NCBI GenBank assembly: GCA_014871385.1
Contig: CM026424.1
Coordinates: 15,218,892-15,282,891, forward strand
DNA: 64,000 bases
From: Ceratodon purpureus
Taxonomy: Eukaryota > Streptophyta > Bryopsida > Pseudoditrichales > Ditrichaceae
Direction of reading: 5' to 3'
Below are positions 52,815-64,000 of the stretch, piece by piece. A program made the translations under genes and the position numbers. The notes beneath the pieces were generated by a model. The model did not search any database and was not told the DNA's origin. It saw only the letters and a program-made list of their open reading frames with translations. Positions within the stretch are counted from its first letter, which is position 1, and each line of letters opens with the position of its first letter.

Positions 52815-53699
52815 ATTTTCCTTCGCTGTAGGAAACATTTTGTATAGATTGGCTGTAAGTAAAGACACTCGCAGCACTGTATTGACAGAACTGACTGGAC
52901 ATATCGCTCCTATTTGTAGATACGGGACTTCTTTTCGGGTCATAAATTATGACCTGTACTATATATCTAAAGCAAATTTAAAAAACGTATGTTCTGTGGC
53001 TCCGTCTATCAGTCGAAGTATAAAAGAAGTGCGTAGCAGTTACAAAATGGCAGAAAGTTGAAGATGGAGTTGAAGTCTCTGGTCACGAATTCTAATATGT
53101 TGGTCCATTTCCATTTGTCACTAGAAAATGCCCTTTTCCACAACCTACCGAGAGGATAGATCGCAACAGAAGAAAACGTGCAAAATAAAACATCTGCAAC
53201 TTTAAAAGTGCGAACTTCCCACTAGCATATGGGATAAACACATTTTTCTACAGTTCCTTATTGTGTACAGTACGGCTACTCTTCAATAAATTATCTTACG
53301 GTACCACGTTCTATTGTATAGAGTAACAACAGCCTCCAAAAAATTAGTAGATGATTTACCGTTATGAGTCTAAACTGTAATAAATTTAGAGTTGAAATAT
53401 CTAACCTGTTCTACAAAATCCACAAAAGCCTGCTAATGCACAGAAAATATTTGAGGGTCTAAACGCACAACTGCGCAATGAATTCACTGATGTCTAGGAG
53501 CTGAATCTCAGAATTTCTTATACTAGTCTACAGAGCATTCAGCTTGGCAACTACCAACACTTCACCCAGCAGCTGGCAAACAATCATAAGCAGCATAGAG
53601 GAGGTTGCTAAAAAGTCTCAGGTGGACATATCCGAAATTTTGCAAGGGCGGAATACTAGTGATGTCCGGGGAAACAATTGTCGTCATGAATTAGCTAGT
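52815..53699. other. Convergent 3' region, TOP2 and pectate lyase
   Basis: The two genes end towards each other, so this 0.9 kb should hold both 3' UTRs. No further gene or repeat is seen. Confidence 0.55.
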
Positions 53700-55939
53700 T
53701 TAGTAGGATAATATGGGGCCGGCGCTTTTGGTCATGGCAGGCACCAGAATTGCGGGGCGTGGTGTCGTGCTGAAAGCTTTGGCGTACAACTTCGATTTAG
53801 TTGCGTTGGCTCCGGAGCCAGTGAAGAAGGCATCGTTTAGGAAAATGTCGCCACTGGAAGCCCAGTCCCAGTTTTGCCATCCCCCGAATGTGGGTCCGGC
53901 ATCGTCGATATGCTTCGTCACCTGCGATAATGCAATCCTGGTCAGGAAAACAGTAAATACAATTCCGGGTATCCTTTTGAGAAAGGAGATGGTGTATCAC
54001 AACGACAACTAATGCCGAACAAACAATCTATGCGTTTCAGGAATCGTCACCTCTTTCTTGGCACCGGCATTAAACACATTCCCGTGACTGAGAATCATGG
54101 GGTCTTCGCTTCCACCGATGGCATACTTGTCCCAGCCTTCTGAGTAGTGGTTGTTCACAATATGAAACGCGCCATACCGGCATCTGCATTGAACAGAGCG
54201 TCGCCATTGAGCTTGAAGAAAAATCATCGAACTCACATATTCCAGATTCAGAGTCACGACCACTTCGCTGAAATGAAACAAAATGAGAAAGTTACCTTGG
54301 CAATCTTTGAATTAGGCCGACTCCGAACCGGTTGTAAATTACAGTAGCCCTCATTTTCCTATCTTGAGGGAAATCAGGGCTCGATCCAAACAGCATCACC
54401 TGAAAGCAATTACACAAACAGAGTGAACCAAACATCAATGTCAGATGAGTGCTAATCATTTTGAGCATAGCACAGAACAGACAACGAATCTCTAGTGCAG
54501 GAGAATTTTAAACTATTGCAGGAGGAGACAGCACGCTACCTTGTTATGATTCTCGAACAAGTTGTTGGAAACCGTGATGAAGTTGGATCCGCGAGTAGCA
54601 TCCAACAATCCATCGGTGGCGTTCGCCAGGTAGCAGTGGTCCACCCACACTTTCTGTGAATTCAGAATATGGAGACCATCGCCGTCCGACTCAACGCGGA
54701 CAACCACTTTGGTGGGCGAAACCCGAACACTTGAAGGACCTGTAACCTCAGAGTCGTGGATAGATATGCCGTGAACGATAACATTGGTGGCGTTCTGAAT
54801 GGTAATCTGGGCTCCGACAATATGAACGTCCGCGCCACGACCATCGATAGTCTTGAACGAGTTCACCCAGAGCTCCGCCGCCAACCTAATGGTCATGTCG
54901 CCTTTGAAGATGATCCACAGCGGCCCAGACCTTGTCACACCATAGCGCAGCGTGCCAGGGCCAGAGTCCACCCCGTCGTCGGAACTGTTCGTGACGACGT
55001 AGATGGGCCCGTTCTTCCCTCCCACCGTGCCTCGCCCAAAGCCTGTCACGCAAGTGGCCAAAGATTTCCGATGGCTTCGCCAGTTACGATCGCAGCGCCA
55101 GCAATCGTCAATTGGATTGCCCGTGCCGCACCCTCCCGACGCAGCCGCCAACGACTCCAGCATCACGTCCGCAGCCGCAAGGCTCAATTCACCGCTGCTA
55201 CGAACGAAAGCCAATCAACAAAACATTCCAGTTCTTTGTGATCACTACCAATTCAAGCTCAAATCACTTCCTACAAAGATCTAGTTCTCCCATTCATCAC
55301 TCAAAACAATCCAGGCAAGAATGCCAGAGATTTGATTTCTGAAGGAAATCAGCACAACCTATTCAAGTTAGCATAAAACCGGTACACTTACTCGTCACTA
55401 GCCTTGTAGACCATGTCTGCACCGGACGTGTCGAAGAAGACCTCATCATCCGCATCTCGGTCATGTGCAGGTTGAGTGAACGCCGTGTCGTCCGCAAAGC
55501 TGCTCAGAGGATTCGTAACCGCCGAAGAGTCAATCAAGGTCTCCATCCCCACGCTCTCTGTGGAAGCGAATGTCGAAAGCTCAGATTCTCCAGAAAACAG
55601 CGTATTGCCCTCCTGCATTGTGAAGCTTTCCCAGTCTGCATTATCACCAGTGGCGCCAGGATACAAATCCCACGCGTTTGATTCCCTGGCACTGTCCGAC
55701 TCTGTCACCCATTCCGTGTCTGAGAATTCATCGACATCAGCTAAGAGAGAGCCACCCTGGGTATCATAATCACTTCGAATACCGGGGAATCGAGAGAACT
55801 GATCCACTGTGAACTCATCCTGCGAAAGACTACCGTCGTAGTGGTAGTCTTCTGGCAAAGACGTCGCGAGGATGGCAAAGCACTGGATCAGTAGCGCCAC
55901 CGTGAGCAAACACCGAAGCATACTGATCGCCGCTATCAT
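53700..55939 (-). CDS. Secreted pectate lyase (PL1) with acidic N-terminal extension
   Basis: Exons, minus strand: 55392-55939, 54540-55194, 54296-54399, 54051-54183, 53700-53921. They total 1,662 nt, or 553 aa, with consistent phases; the donor after exon 4 is the weak GTGACG. The enzyme cleaves de-esterified pectin by beta-elimination in the cell wall. Residues 1-27 form a signal peptide (LLTVALLIQCFAILATS). Residues 28-185 are rich in Asp, Ser and Glu and have no known fold. The parallel beta-helix domain follows: NPIDDCWRCDRNW, GPGTLRYGVT, FKTIDGRGADVHI, VWVDHCYL, DGLLDATRGS (calcium-site region), and the invariant R-x-P-R-x-R-x-G block, RLPRCRYG (433-440), which carries the catalytic arginine. 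YAIGGSEDP and the C-terminal GPTFGGWQNWDWASSGDIF are also typical. Ordinary plant members are about 400-450 aa, so the extension accounts for the excess. Confidence 0.92.
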
Positions 55940-58770
55940 GGCCAGCAGAGCTCAGACAGCTCTTTTCATCGGTTTCGTCACCAGGTGTACAAGTCCTGAA
56001 ATTCACATATCCTTTGGAATGTTAGGAGCTCGGGAGTAGGAAACATATGAATTGCATCTGTATAAAACATATAACGGATCAACGTCATATTGCAGACAAA
56101 AACCTGAGATCAAAACCTGAAATGATTCGGCCTGCACATGAGTCTGGACTCCGGAGATTGCAGTTCGATGTCAAGGTGTTACAAAAGGCTCTCCAGGTCT
56201 TGATAGACATATTTATACATGGCACGGATCTTCGTAGATACTGTTGAAAGAACTCATGTCTGTAGTACGGTAAGGGGCAGGTAAAGACTGTGGAGTAAGC
56301 CCAAGTTCACATCTTGTACCGTTAAAACTTGGTACTCATCTTCAGTTTCAAAGAACAGTGCAGTGTTGCGCATTGAATTTGTTTGCGAAACTGTACTTTA
56401 ATTGTACTTTGTCTTTTGGAGTGATTATTTCCAGCTGTGTGGACTATCCGGTAGTCAGCTAATATTGTGGATCAGTGTGCTAAGTTAAATGGTGACCATC
56501 TAAAGTTCCATTTGGCTTCTTCTGGCAGTACTGGATTGGAGGCCTCGGTTCCCAGTGCCGTCCAGGCTATGATAGGCTCTGTCGTCTCATTACAAAACCG
56601 CTAGAGTCCATTTTCACGTGGCTCTTGAACTGTAATTTCCAGGAATTCCGAGACTGTTTGTGCAGACTGATGGTGTGGACTCGTGGGCAGCACGGCTATG
56701 GTATTTGGATGTAACAAATTATAACTTAACTCAGTGGACAGCACCTACTTCCTACCCATTACAGTAGCTCAAAGCAATAACCATAATTATTAATAAGTAT
56801 GTTATGATTAATGCTAGAAAAAAATGTCTTCGATTAATATAAAAAGGAGTCACTCCTCGGTGACCTAGTTTCTAGAATAAAATTCTTGAGTAGAATTTGG
56901 AAGCATGGAGATGAGAATTGTGGTGCATACAAGAATTCCTCAGTGACCTTTCTGGAATGAATTTTTGGTTGGAAAATGGAAGCATGAAGATGAGAATGGT
57001 AGAGTAGTACATTTATGAAACAAACACAGGTGCATTCCTGACATTGACATCGCAGTTCTCGTGCATAGGACTGTAGCGCCTCAATTGAAGAAGAGCACTA
57101 GGCAACCCCATTTCCATGGCGCCAAGCTGTCTAAAAATTCGATGGCATTCAGTAATAGCAATTAGTTTCTAAGTGTCAGGGATTTGATCTCATTGTTGAA
57201 CGTTTTTTGGCATCTTATATACAGTACAATATTGTATCTTCACTGTAGTAAACCATTGGCATACCGGTTACCAGTTCACCGGTTTATAGCGGCACTTGCG
57301 CTTCAAATTAGGGGCGTTTCACACACAGCCCAAATGCCGAATTTTGTTGAAGACCAAACTACGCCTAGGAGCCAAGTTTTGGAGTTGTAGAAAAATTTAA
57401 AAATATTGAATTGATGAATTTTTGAATGTTTTAATGAAGAAGAGTTCAGCCCCTCAGCAAGAGTTTGGGTTTCTATTCTCACTTGATCCAAATTCTCCTC
57501 CAGGGGCCGAATTTTTGGTGCCAAAACTCTCGAAGAGTGTTGCCATGTAGATGTTTTCAAGGCCTTTGGCCCTTGGCCTGTAGCCTGAAGATCCACGGGC
57601 TAATTTTCAGCTCTAAATCAATGAAAATACTGGATTCGCTTGGCTCTTGGCCATAGGTTTCAAGTCTGAAACGCCCGCATATTCATTTAGAATTTGTCAT
57701 TGTTCTAGCATGGTTATGAGGAACTTTACAGTGTAAAGTGATGTGAAGGAGTTATGAGTGCAAAGCCAGGCTGGTGAAAAACTGGAACTGGAAGTCTGGG
57801 CCTTAAATCTGCCGGAGCATCTAATTTACAATTAGGAAAAATTACAACAGAACTTACAGGCTGGAGTGAACACTTATGCTTATTCTAGCTCAATAACTTA
57901 ACATTGGTAAAGTCAATCGAATGAGTTCCTCCGGATGTGGATGAATAAGACTGAGTACTTAATCTGGAGTTTCTACCCACATGGCTCAGTATCATTTGCA
58001 CACAATTTTAACTATTTTCCTTAATTTTATTTTGTTTGACATTTCGAATGTGTGTAATTGGTATCCAGAATAGTGAGCATCACCTAACACGTTCATGGAA
58101 TTAGAAATGACGTGTGACGTAAATTGATTCTAAGCTAATGTCACTGCTCTTGTGGTAATTGGATAATGTGGGTAAGTTACACATTACTTTACATGATCTC
58201 AGGAGCCAAGTATAGAAATCATGCAGAAGACATTGCTTGTACCAATGGACAGTGTTTGTAGTCCACGCAGGTTATGATTTTCCCATCTAGTATGCTATTG
58301 GCCTTAGTAAAGTGATGATGTGCCCAACAATTCTACTACTAATCATCTATTGTCGTAACTCTATCAAGAATTAATTCGCACTCGGCAAATCCTCGCAAGC
58401 TCCCAACATATGAGAAGTCAATGCAGTGAGACGAGAACAACAGTTTTGCTATGAGCACTCACCAGAAGATGCATCACAAATGAGCATCCAACTTAGGAAG
58501 GTTGATGGTGAAAAATCTGGAGATTAGTGGGCCAAGACCTCTGCTGACCATGTATCAACGTTTCACTTCGTGTCCAGAAGTTTTGGATTTCATCAAGTCT
58601 TTTTTGTATTGAATTACAACTGTATAAAAGTTGATTTATTATCTTGAACTAAGAACAATGTAGTCAGATTTCCATGTACATCTATAAGGTTGGGGATTAC
58701 AGAATCATCTAGACTTAGGATTCCCTTCCAGCGACTGGAGCATGCTTCAGATACTAGCGGCTTCTTCAGT
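55940..58770. other. Spacer between pectate lyase and GET1; contains a possible MITE
   Basis: The left part should contain the pectate lyase promoter and leader. The right end holds the GET1 3' UTR. In between there is no supported gene, and one candidate inverted-repeat element sits at 57.3-57.7 kb. Confidence 0.5.
57311..57677. mobile_element. Candidate MITE with GGGCGTTTCA inverted ends
   Basis: The left end GGGCGTTTCACAC (from 57312) matches the reverse complement of the right end GTCTGAAACGCCC (to 57676) at 12 of 13 bases. The span is about 365 bp. Inside, a GCCGAATTTT block occurs twice. The ends resemble PIF/Harbinger termini (G-rich start then CGTTT), and TTA lies directly left of the element. 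I do not see a clean TTA at the right edge, so the target duplication is unproven. The element is noncoding. Confidence 0.4.
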
Positions 58771-60178
58771 TCAAGCTCGTCGCACGCGCCATACACTATC
58801 TACCAAGTAACTGGCAACAGTGGTGCTCAGAATCATCCATGGAATAATGCTCACCTGCATACACAAATCAATACAAACTTTAGATCTTGTCTTCATACAT
58901 TGTTTTCTGAAACTGATAGATGGTTTAAATGAAACAAAAAACTTAAGTCCCAGATGGAGGAAATTTTCAAGTTAGAAGGGCGATTGTTTTTGTGGTATGA
59001 CATATAAGGACCAATTATAACAAAAGAAACCTGAAGTGATTTGTCACATCATGAATAATGACTTACTTGGACCAGGTCGGAATTACGCTCCTTTACAGCC
59101 AACATCCCACCTGCTCAAAAATGCAGAAGGCACTAAGCATTGAACATGCAGGAAATTATATTCTGAAATGAAATCATCATCTTCCCGGATATTGAGCACA
59201 CCAGAGTCAATTAAAAGATTTGGATCATCTCATCTTCGGAAAAATCGGCTGAATGTTAGAAGAACATGAAGGATGTAGACCGAGATGTGGAATGAAATCC
59301 GAGCCTTACCAAAGGGTTGCAGAAGAGAAGCTGGAACAGAAGCCACGTTTATCTGTCTGAACCATCCTCCCACTCCGAGGATCACAATCGCCTACACATC
59401 ACAGGTATTCTATGTTAGAAAGCCTTCACTCCATGTTTATACACAATCGGACATGAACTTCACATACCGAAAAGGAGAACTCAGAGAAGAAAAATGATAG
59501 AGATATATGACGGGGTGGTACCTTGATCGCCAAAGGCAGAGACAGTTTTTTAGTTAGCCAACTAGAGTCCCCACCAGCACTCGATTGTTTTACTGCAAGA
59601 GACAAAGAAACAGTTAATACTCGCCGTGCCAAACCATTAATCCAATCATCCACTTCAGAATAATATCGAAGCATCCCAACATCAACTAAGATCAATCTCG
59701 TTGGTCTGCTGTACATCGCAACGACGCTCAAAGAATGAAAGTTAAAAATTGAGGTAGAAGCCCGACGTATAGGTTAGTGCCCTACTCAGTGCGAGTTCCT
59801 TCTCCTTCGCTACAGCTGCACGCCTCAATTTCGAAGACTTAGCAAAGGTCGCTGGTCTGCAGAATAACCCCAGAGAAATCGTTAAGTGCTCTCAAACCAG
59901 CAAGAGAGACAGACATAGACTTGTACGTACAAGCTGCAGACCCAAACCCTAAAATAGGAGACATTGGATTGATTGCCTTACGTGTTTAGCGCATCGGCCT
60001 CTCGATTCAACTGCTTGATCTGGCGGACCAATTCAGCCTCCTGGTTCGACAAGCGCTTCTTACTGCCCCCAGAAGGGAGAAAACGCAGCACAATCTGTAG
60101 AATCAAGAGCAGTAAGAAGAGCAGGAGGGGTGCCATGCCCCCCAGTCTCTGTGTCACGTCCCCAATCATCGGCACCAT
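58771..60178 (-). CDS. GET1: GET1 homologue (WRB/CHD5 family), tail-anchored protein insertion
   Basis: Exons, minus strand: 59982-60178, 59786-59856, 59522-59592, 59310-59391, 59067-59110, 58771-58854. They total 549 nt, or 182 aa, with all phases consistent. GET1 is the ER receptor subunit that takes tail-anchored proteins from the GET3 ATPase and inserts them into the membrane. The plan is as expected: an N-terminal membrane segment (APLLLFLLLLILQIVLRFL, about 16-34), a basic cytosolic coiled coil that binds GET3 (LVRQIKQLNREADALN, then PATFAKSSKLRRAAVAKEKE), and two C-terminal membrane segments (LPLAIKAIVILGVGGWF; VSIIPWMILSTTVASYLV) separated by LLQPFGGML. The start chosen is the first in-frame ATG; upstream a TTACAG acceptor suggests a 5' UTR intron. 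Annotation by sequence similarity alone is difficult because the family diverges fast. Confidence 0.88.
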
Positions 60179-61740
60179 CCTCTTCACCCCTATACTACGC
60201 AAATTTGACCAAGAAATCACCTCGCCCTCTGTAAGCAACCATCAGGATTCGCCCAGCGCAGCATCAACTGCAAATGAACATAAAACATGTCAAAGACTAC
60301 ACACAAGGCAATCGACTCTGCTATCTAAGCAAAAGTAACTGCTTGATTTAAAAACATCATGAGTTCTATTAGGCATTGATTGTAAGTAAGGGCAGCTTCT
60401 CTGCTGATCACTCGTGAAGCACAAGAGACTTCTTTAGCTAATGCATTAAACAATGAACGAGCATAGATGGGGAAATAAATTCACTGGGCTCCATGCCTGG
60501 TATCCTAAATCTAGAAACAGAAATCAGAACTTGAGTGATTTAATTACCTCCAACCATGAAGAGTCAAGGGGCTGCCTCCAAACACGAATCTGTTTCAAGC
60601 TTCAACGAGCGTCGATTCTCTCTACTCATTGACAGATCCTTGTCACATAGGATGTTCCAAGCTGATCCTCAGATTAATACTCCTTCAGACTTTGGCAATC
60701 CAGCTTCGAAAATGATGACTTCGTGGCCAATGCCACTCTCACCTACGCCCAATAACATGCAAATTTAAAAATCAGTTGCACCACAAAAATCAACACAAAC
60801 CTACACAAAATACCACGCTCAGGGTGCACTTAGAAAACCCAGATGACAGCGTCGAACCTTAAAAGGTCACGATTCACAAATCACAAAGCGCCACCGAATT
60901 GTTCGCTCGTTTGAATGATGCAAAGATGTCAGCAAAACAATAACAATTAAGCACCTCAACGTGGAAACAAAAATCTATGCAAGGAAGGCCGCCACAGAAA
61001 CCAGCCTCATAGTCACAGCTCAATTTCCACTGTCATTGCATATTAGGTCAAACTCTGTAGCTCACTAGCATGCACAAAATGATCGAGTTCCTCATCAAAG
61101 ACACAAAAAACAAGAGCAAGGCAAGCGGAAATCAAAGCCCCCAGTTCACTACTGCACAGCAAACTCCAGCACTGGCACTAGACGCCCCAAACAAGCCAAC
61201 CCAACGGTAACAATCCTCACACCAAACCTCCAGGACAACACCCAGTCTCAAAGCAGCCATTACCCCATCGCTCTCATCCCAAAATGCAACCCCGTCCAAA
61301 AATCTTCACAAAACGCTACGGCAATGCAATACATCAACATGTGGAAACAGGGAGAGACAAATCAGAGAAATTACCTCAAATCCCAATTCAGTACCGATTG
61401 CAACCTTCAAAACTACGCGCCTTGCTCAACTGATGGCTCTTCTTCAGCAACGAGAGATCGAGCTCAACCTATACTTGGATCGAAGTGATTGAGACTTGGA
61501 ATTGCAACAACCTTCTCACAAATTGCAACAGCAAGCTTCACGGGGAAGAGCTGTACTCGAAGACGGCGTCAACAGGGTATCAACAAGTGGCATGTCATGC
61601 ATCCATGACAAAAGCATGATGTCTGTGGAAACCACATTAGGGTTTATGTGTTTGTGCAGATTCGAGGCATGATTGTTTGGGTTATGGGGTTCAGGGTTTA
61701 AGGAGCTCGTTGTGGAGGTTGGATACGGAGCAAGGAAGCC
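60179..61740. promoter_or_regulatory. Divergent promoter region, GET1 / small conserved protein
   Basis: GET1 reads left and the small protein reads right from this 1.56-kb interval. It should contain the GET1 5' UTR with at least one intron, and two promoters. A telo-box (TTAGGGTTT) lies at 61637-61645, about 95 bp upstream of the plus-strand ATG. No other coding exon is convincing. Confidence 0.5.
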
Positions 61741-62243
61741 ATGTTTGCCACCGCCATCTTGTGGGCGAGGAAGCTTGGCCCACGGCCCATCAAGCTTGCC
61801 AACTTGGGCGAGGAGGTGCAGGTTGCCTCCCAGACGCTGTACAAAATTATTGAGCAGCACGGTCCGCTCACGCTCTCTGATTGCTGGAAGCATGCTTCCC
61901 AGGTAGCTGATCGCTTGGTGATGGATTTTGTTTCTGCAATTAGGGTTTTTCCTTGTACTTTGGAGGAGGATTAAATTTTCTCTGAGTATTTGCAATTGGG
62001 TGGTTTTTTTGTGTTGGTTTTTAGATGGAGAATCATGGGTTGAAGAGCAAGCGGCACATGAAGATGATGCTGCGGTGGATGCGAGAGAGGCGCACCGTGA
62101 GGCTCATTTGCAAGCACGGTGAAGATGGGAAGTCAGCGGATCCTAACGAGAGGGAGTTTTTGTTCACTGTTGGTCCACCGAAGATCGAGAGGGAGCCGAG
62201 AGGGAGCAGTCAACGAGATTCTGCCCCACCCCCAGCTGAGTAA
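61741..62243 (+). CDS. Small conserved plant protein, possibly mitochondrial-ribosome associated
   Basis: Exons 61741-61902 and 62025-62243 join in phase 0 (CAG/GTAGCT, TTTTAG/ATG) to give 126 aa. The protein is basic, with a short amphipathic N-terminus (MFATAILWARKLG). It then has LANLGEEVQVASQTLYKIIE, a helix-turn-helix-like stretch (GPLTLSDCWKHA) and a Lys/Arg/Met-rich helix (GLKSKRHMKMMLRWMRERR), ending in a Pro/Ser tail. I recall similar short proteins across land plants, and the size, charge, N-terminus and upstream telo-box would fit an organellar ribosomal or translation factor, but I cannot name it securely. The gene structure itself is well supported. Confidence 0.75.
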
Positions 62244-63384
62244 ACTTGACGTGATGATTTATTAGATTGTCATTCTGGGTTCTGCGCTTCGTTTTGTGAG
62301 CTAAAATTTTGATGGGCGTGAGAGAGAATTGAGAGAGGCCTGCAGATTCGGATTAGAATGTTTCTGCCGGATGTTGCGACGCAGTAGGTGCCATTGAGGT
62401 CGCTGATTTAGGTTTCCATTTTTCAGTTAAATTTTAGTGTCCATGGTTGGACTCTACTTTGCAAAAGGGCCACTCTGTACAGTCTTGGTATCTCATTAAT
62501 GCAGAAATTCGGTTCTGGGGGAGGCTATTTCGCCTTCTGAACTTTTTACTCAACTTCTTTTTTGTGCGAGTGCTGTTCGTGCTTGACATGTTTGTTTTGA
62601 GTGATGTAATGGTAGTGTCTTTGTGACGTCCAGTTATTGAGTTGAGATGATGATTCCAGCCTTTGAGAATGGATCTATGTTTTCACGTTTTGGCAACAGC
62701 AAATTTGAGCCCGCATCGATTTGAGCTTCCTTGATTGCTTTCAATTGATTCAAATGTTTTAAGCCTCCTCCTGTGTTGATTGTTGCGTTCCACCATGCGT
62801 TCAGACGCACTCCTTGTCATGCACATTTAGAGGATTCCTTGCATGGTTCTGGAAGGGATGCTCTTTGACATCCGATTCCAGTTGGATGTATCCTTTCTCA
62901 TGGGGAATTATGTTCTTAGCTGTTCTGGCCAAGATGGTGCTTAACTAGCATGTTCTGAAGTGCTACTGTGTCTTCCAGTTCTGAGTGTTTTCTTGGCATT
63001 TTTTGAAGAGAGCATAGAATGGAGAGGAAGTCATTGAGCTGTTGGATTGAGTGTTAGGACTTTCACGAAGCGCACGTGTATCGTAATGCTATGGGTTTCG
63101 CTATCACAAACTTCATCTCCGCCAAGGTACAGTATTCTAAACCAAGAATACAATGGCAGCTCAGGTCGATTTGCAAACCGGCTCCAGTCCATTGTGTGTA
63201 GGAAGTTAAAGAGTTTTTTAAGGGTTTTCTGTTGATTAAATATCTTTTGAGGAAGTGCACTTTTAACAAGGTCCAGATCCATGTGATCAAATTTCTTGTT
63301 CATAATTTCATATACTTTCAGTATCAAAATTTGGGTCTGTGTAACAATGTACAAATGCCACTAGATTTCTGAGATAGGGCAATC
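62244..63384. other. Convergent 3' region, nothing further seen
   Basis: The 3' flanks of the small protein gene and the MFS gene meet here. No gene, repeat or inverted ends were recognised. Confidence 0.55.
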
Positions 63385-63889
63385 TCATTCTGATGACTGT
63401 AAGTCGGATGCAGAAGGATTAGGGGACTTTCTGTACAGAGCAATGTACACACGCCGTATTCTATAAGTCAACACGAATGTTAAAACCACGCCTAGGCTGC
63501 ACACACAAGCCATGACGTAGAAGGTCAAGCGGAAACAATGAGCACCGGTGCAGACAACACTGTGGCCGAGTCCCCACGTCAAGGTCCCGGAACCGGAGTC
63601 CTTTGCAGCTTCTCTGTCATAGAGATACCCAGCTATCAGCCCAGAAAACAAAAATGAACCAAGAGGATTGGCGATGGTCAGGGAGTTGTAGATCATGCCG
63701 AAGTGTTTCAGGCCAAAGAGCTCCGATGCAGTGGGCACCATGATGGAGAAGTGGACACCATAGCACAATCCCAGCAGGACGGAGCCAACGTATAGCGTTC
63801 CCGGCAGTGCAGATGCGAACATCAGGTGCACAAATATGAGCACTATCTGGGCCACTCCCATCCACACTGTCCGAGGAATTGCATCAGAT
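63385..63889 (-). CDS. Nodulin-like / NFD4-type MFS transporter, C-terminal exon (partial)
   Basis: The last coding exon runs from an acceptor (CTTGCAG at about 63890) to the stop at 63385 and gives about 168 residues. It carries the C-terminal half of a major facilitator fold in the nodulin-like/NFD4 subfamily: WMGVAQIVLIFVHLMFASAL, then VLLGLCYGVHFSIMVPTASE, LFGLKHFGMIYNSLTIANPLG and FSGLIAGYLYD. After a loop with two cysteines (VCTGAHCFRLTF) comes a final membrane segment (VMACVCSLGVVLTFVLTY) and a short basic tail. Upstream exons lie beyond the window, the remaining 110 bases being intron. The substrate is unknown; some plant relatives transport metal or organic ligands. Confidence 0.9.
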
Positions 63890-64000
63890 CTGCAAGAGAG
63901 CAGTGACATAATATTTATTTAGTCACCCAATCCATTCCGAATCAAACACCTGTTGCGAATCAAACAACTGCGATATCGAGGGTGGCAAAGCTGAAGATTT

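Noticed and set aside
60179-60238. Longer GET1 N-terminus
   Set aside because: The extension depends on a TTG start and runs into a probable 5' UTR splice acceptor; the ATG at 60178 fits the family length.
1-64000. CRISPR arrays, tRNA and rRNA genes
   Set aside because: I saw no spaced identical repeats of CRISPR type and no clover-leaf or rRNA-like stretch by eye. A covariance-model scan would be decisive for tRNAs and was not possible here.

Overview
The window looks like nuclear DNA of a land plant, most likely a bryophyte and perhaps a moss. Introns are plant-like (GT-AG, often T-rich acceptors), the products include the plant-type GET1, a nodulin-like MFS protein and a DAD1-type lipase, and telo-box motifs (AAACCCTAA) occur near starts. 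Gene islands of moderate GC alternate with very AT-rich spacers. The taxon is an inference; no marker fixes it.

Layout. 1-7.5 kb: AT-rich spacer with a decayed Ty1/Copia fragment and an 863-bp TTAA-flanked element with inverted ends. 7.5-26.9 kb: one very large minus-strand gene that I assembled as 16 exons with every splice phase consistent. It encodes about 4,660 residues: signal peptide, IPT/TIG domain, proline-rich linker, more than 20 filamin-type Ig repeats, a REJ-like region and a hydrophobic C-terminal tail. 29.1-31.0 kb: coatomer zeta, minus, 6 exons. 32.6-34.7 kb: class III lipase, plus, 2 exons, with Asn in place of the catalytic Ser. 34.7-44.6 kb: spacer, mostly AT-rich, with gene-like scraps at 36.6, 39.7-40.8 and 41.7 kb. 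44.6-52.8 kb: DNA topoisomerase II, plus, 23 exons, 1,463 aa. 53.7-55.9 kb: secreted pectate lyase, minus, with an unusual acidic N-terminal extension. 58.8-60.2 kb: GET1 homologue, minus, 6 exons. 61.7-62.2 kb: small conserved plant-type protein, plus. 63.4 kb to the window edge: 3' end of a nodulin-like/NFD4-type MFS transporter, minus.

Most genes are unrelated housekeeping or cell-wall genes: vesicle coat, tail-anchored protein insertion, DNA topology, pectin and lipid metabolism. COP-zeta and the lipase are divergent, as are GET1 and the small protein, so each pair may share a promoter region. The item most worth follow-up is the giant filamin-repeat/REJ protein. It has the look of a cell-surface adhesion molecule and could act in gamete recognition in a plant with swimming sperm, but that role is inferred from domain content only.
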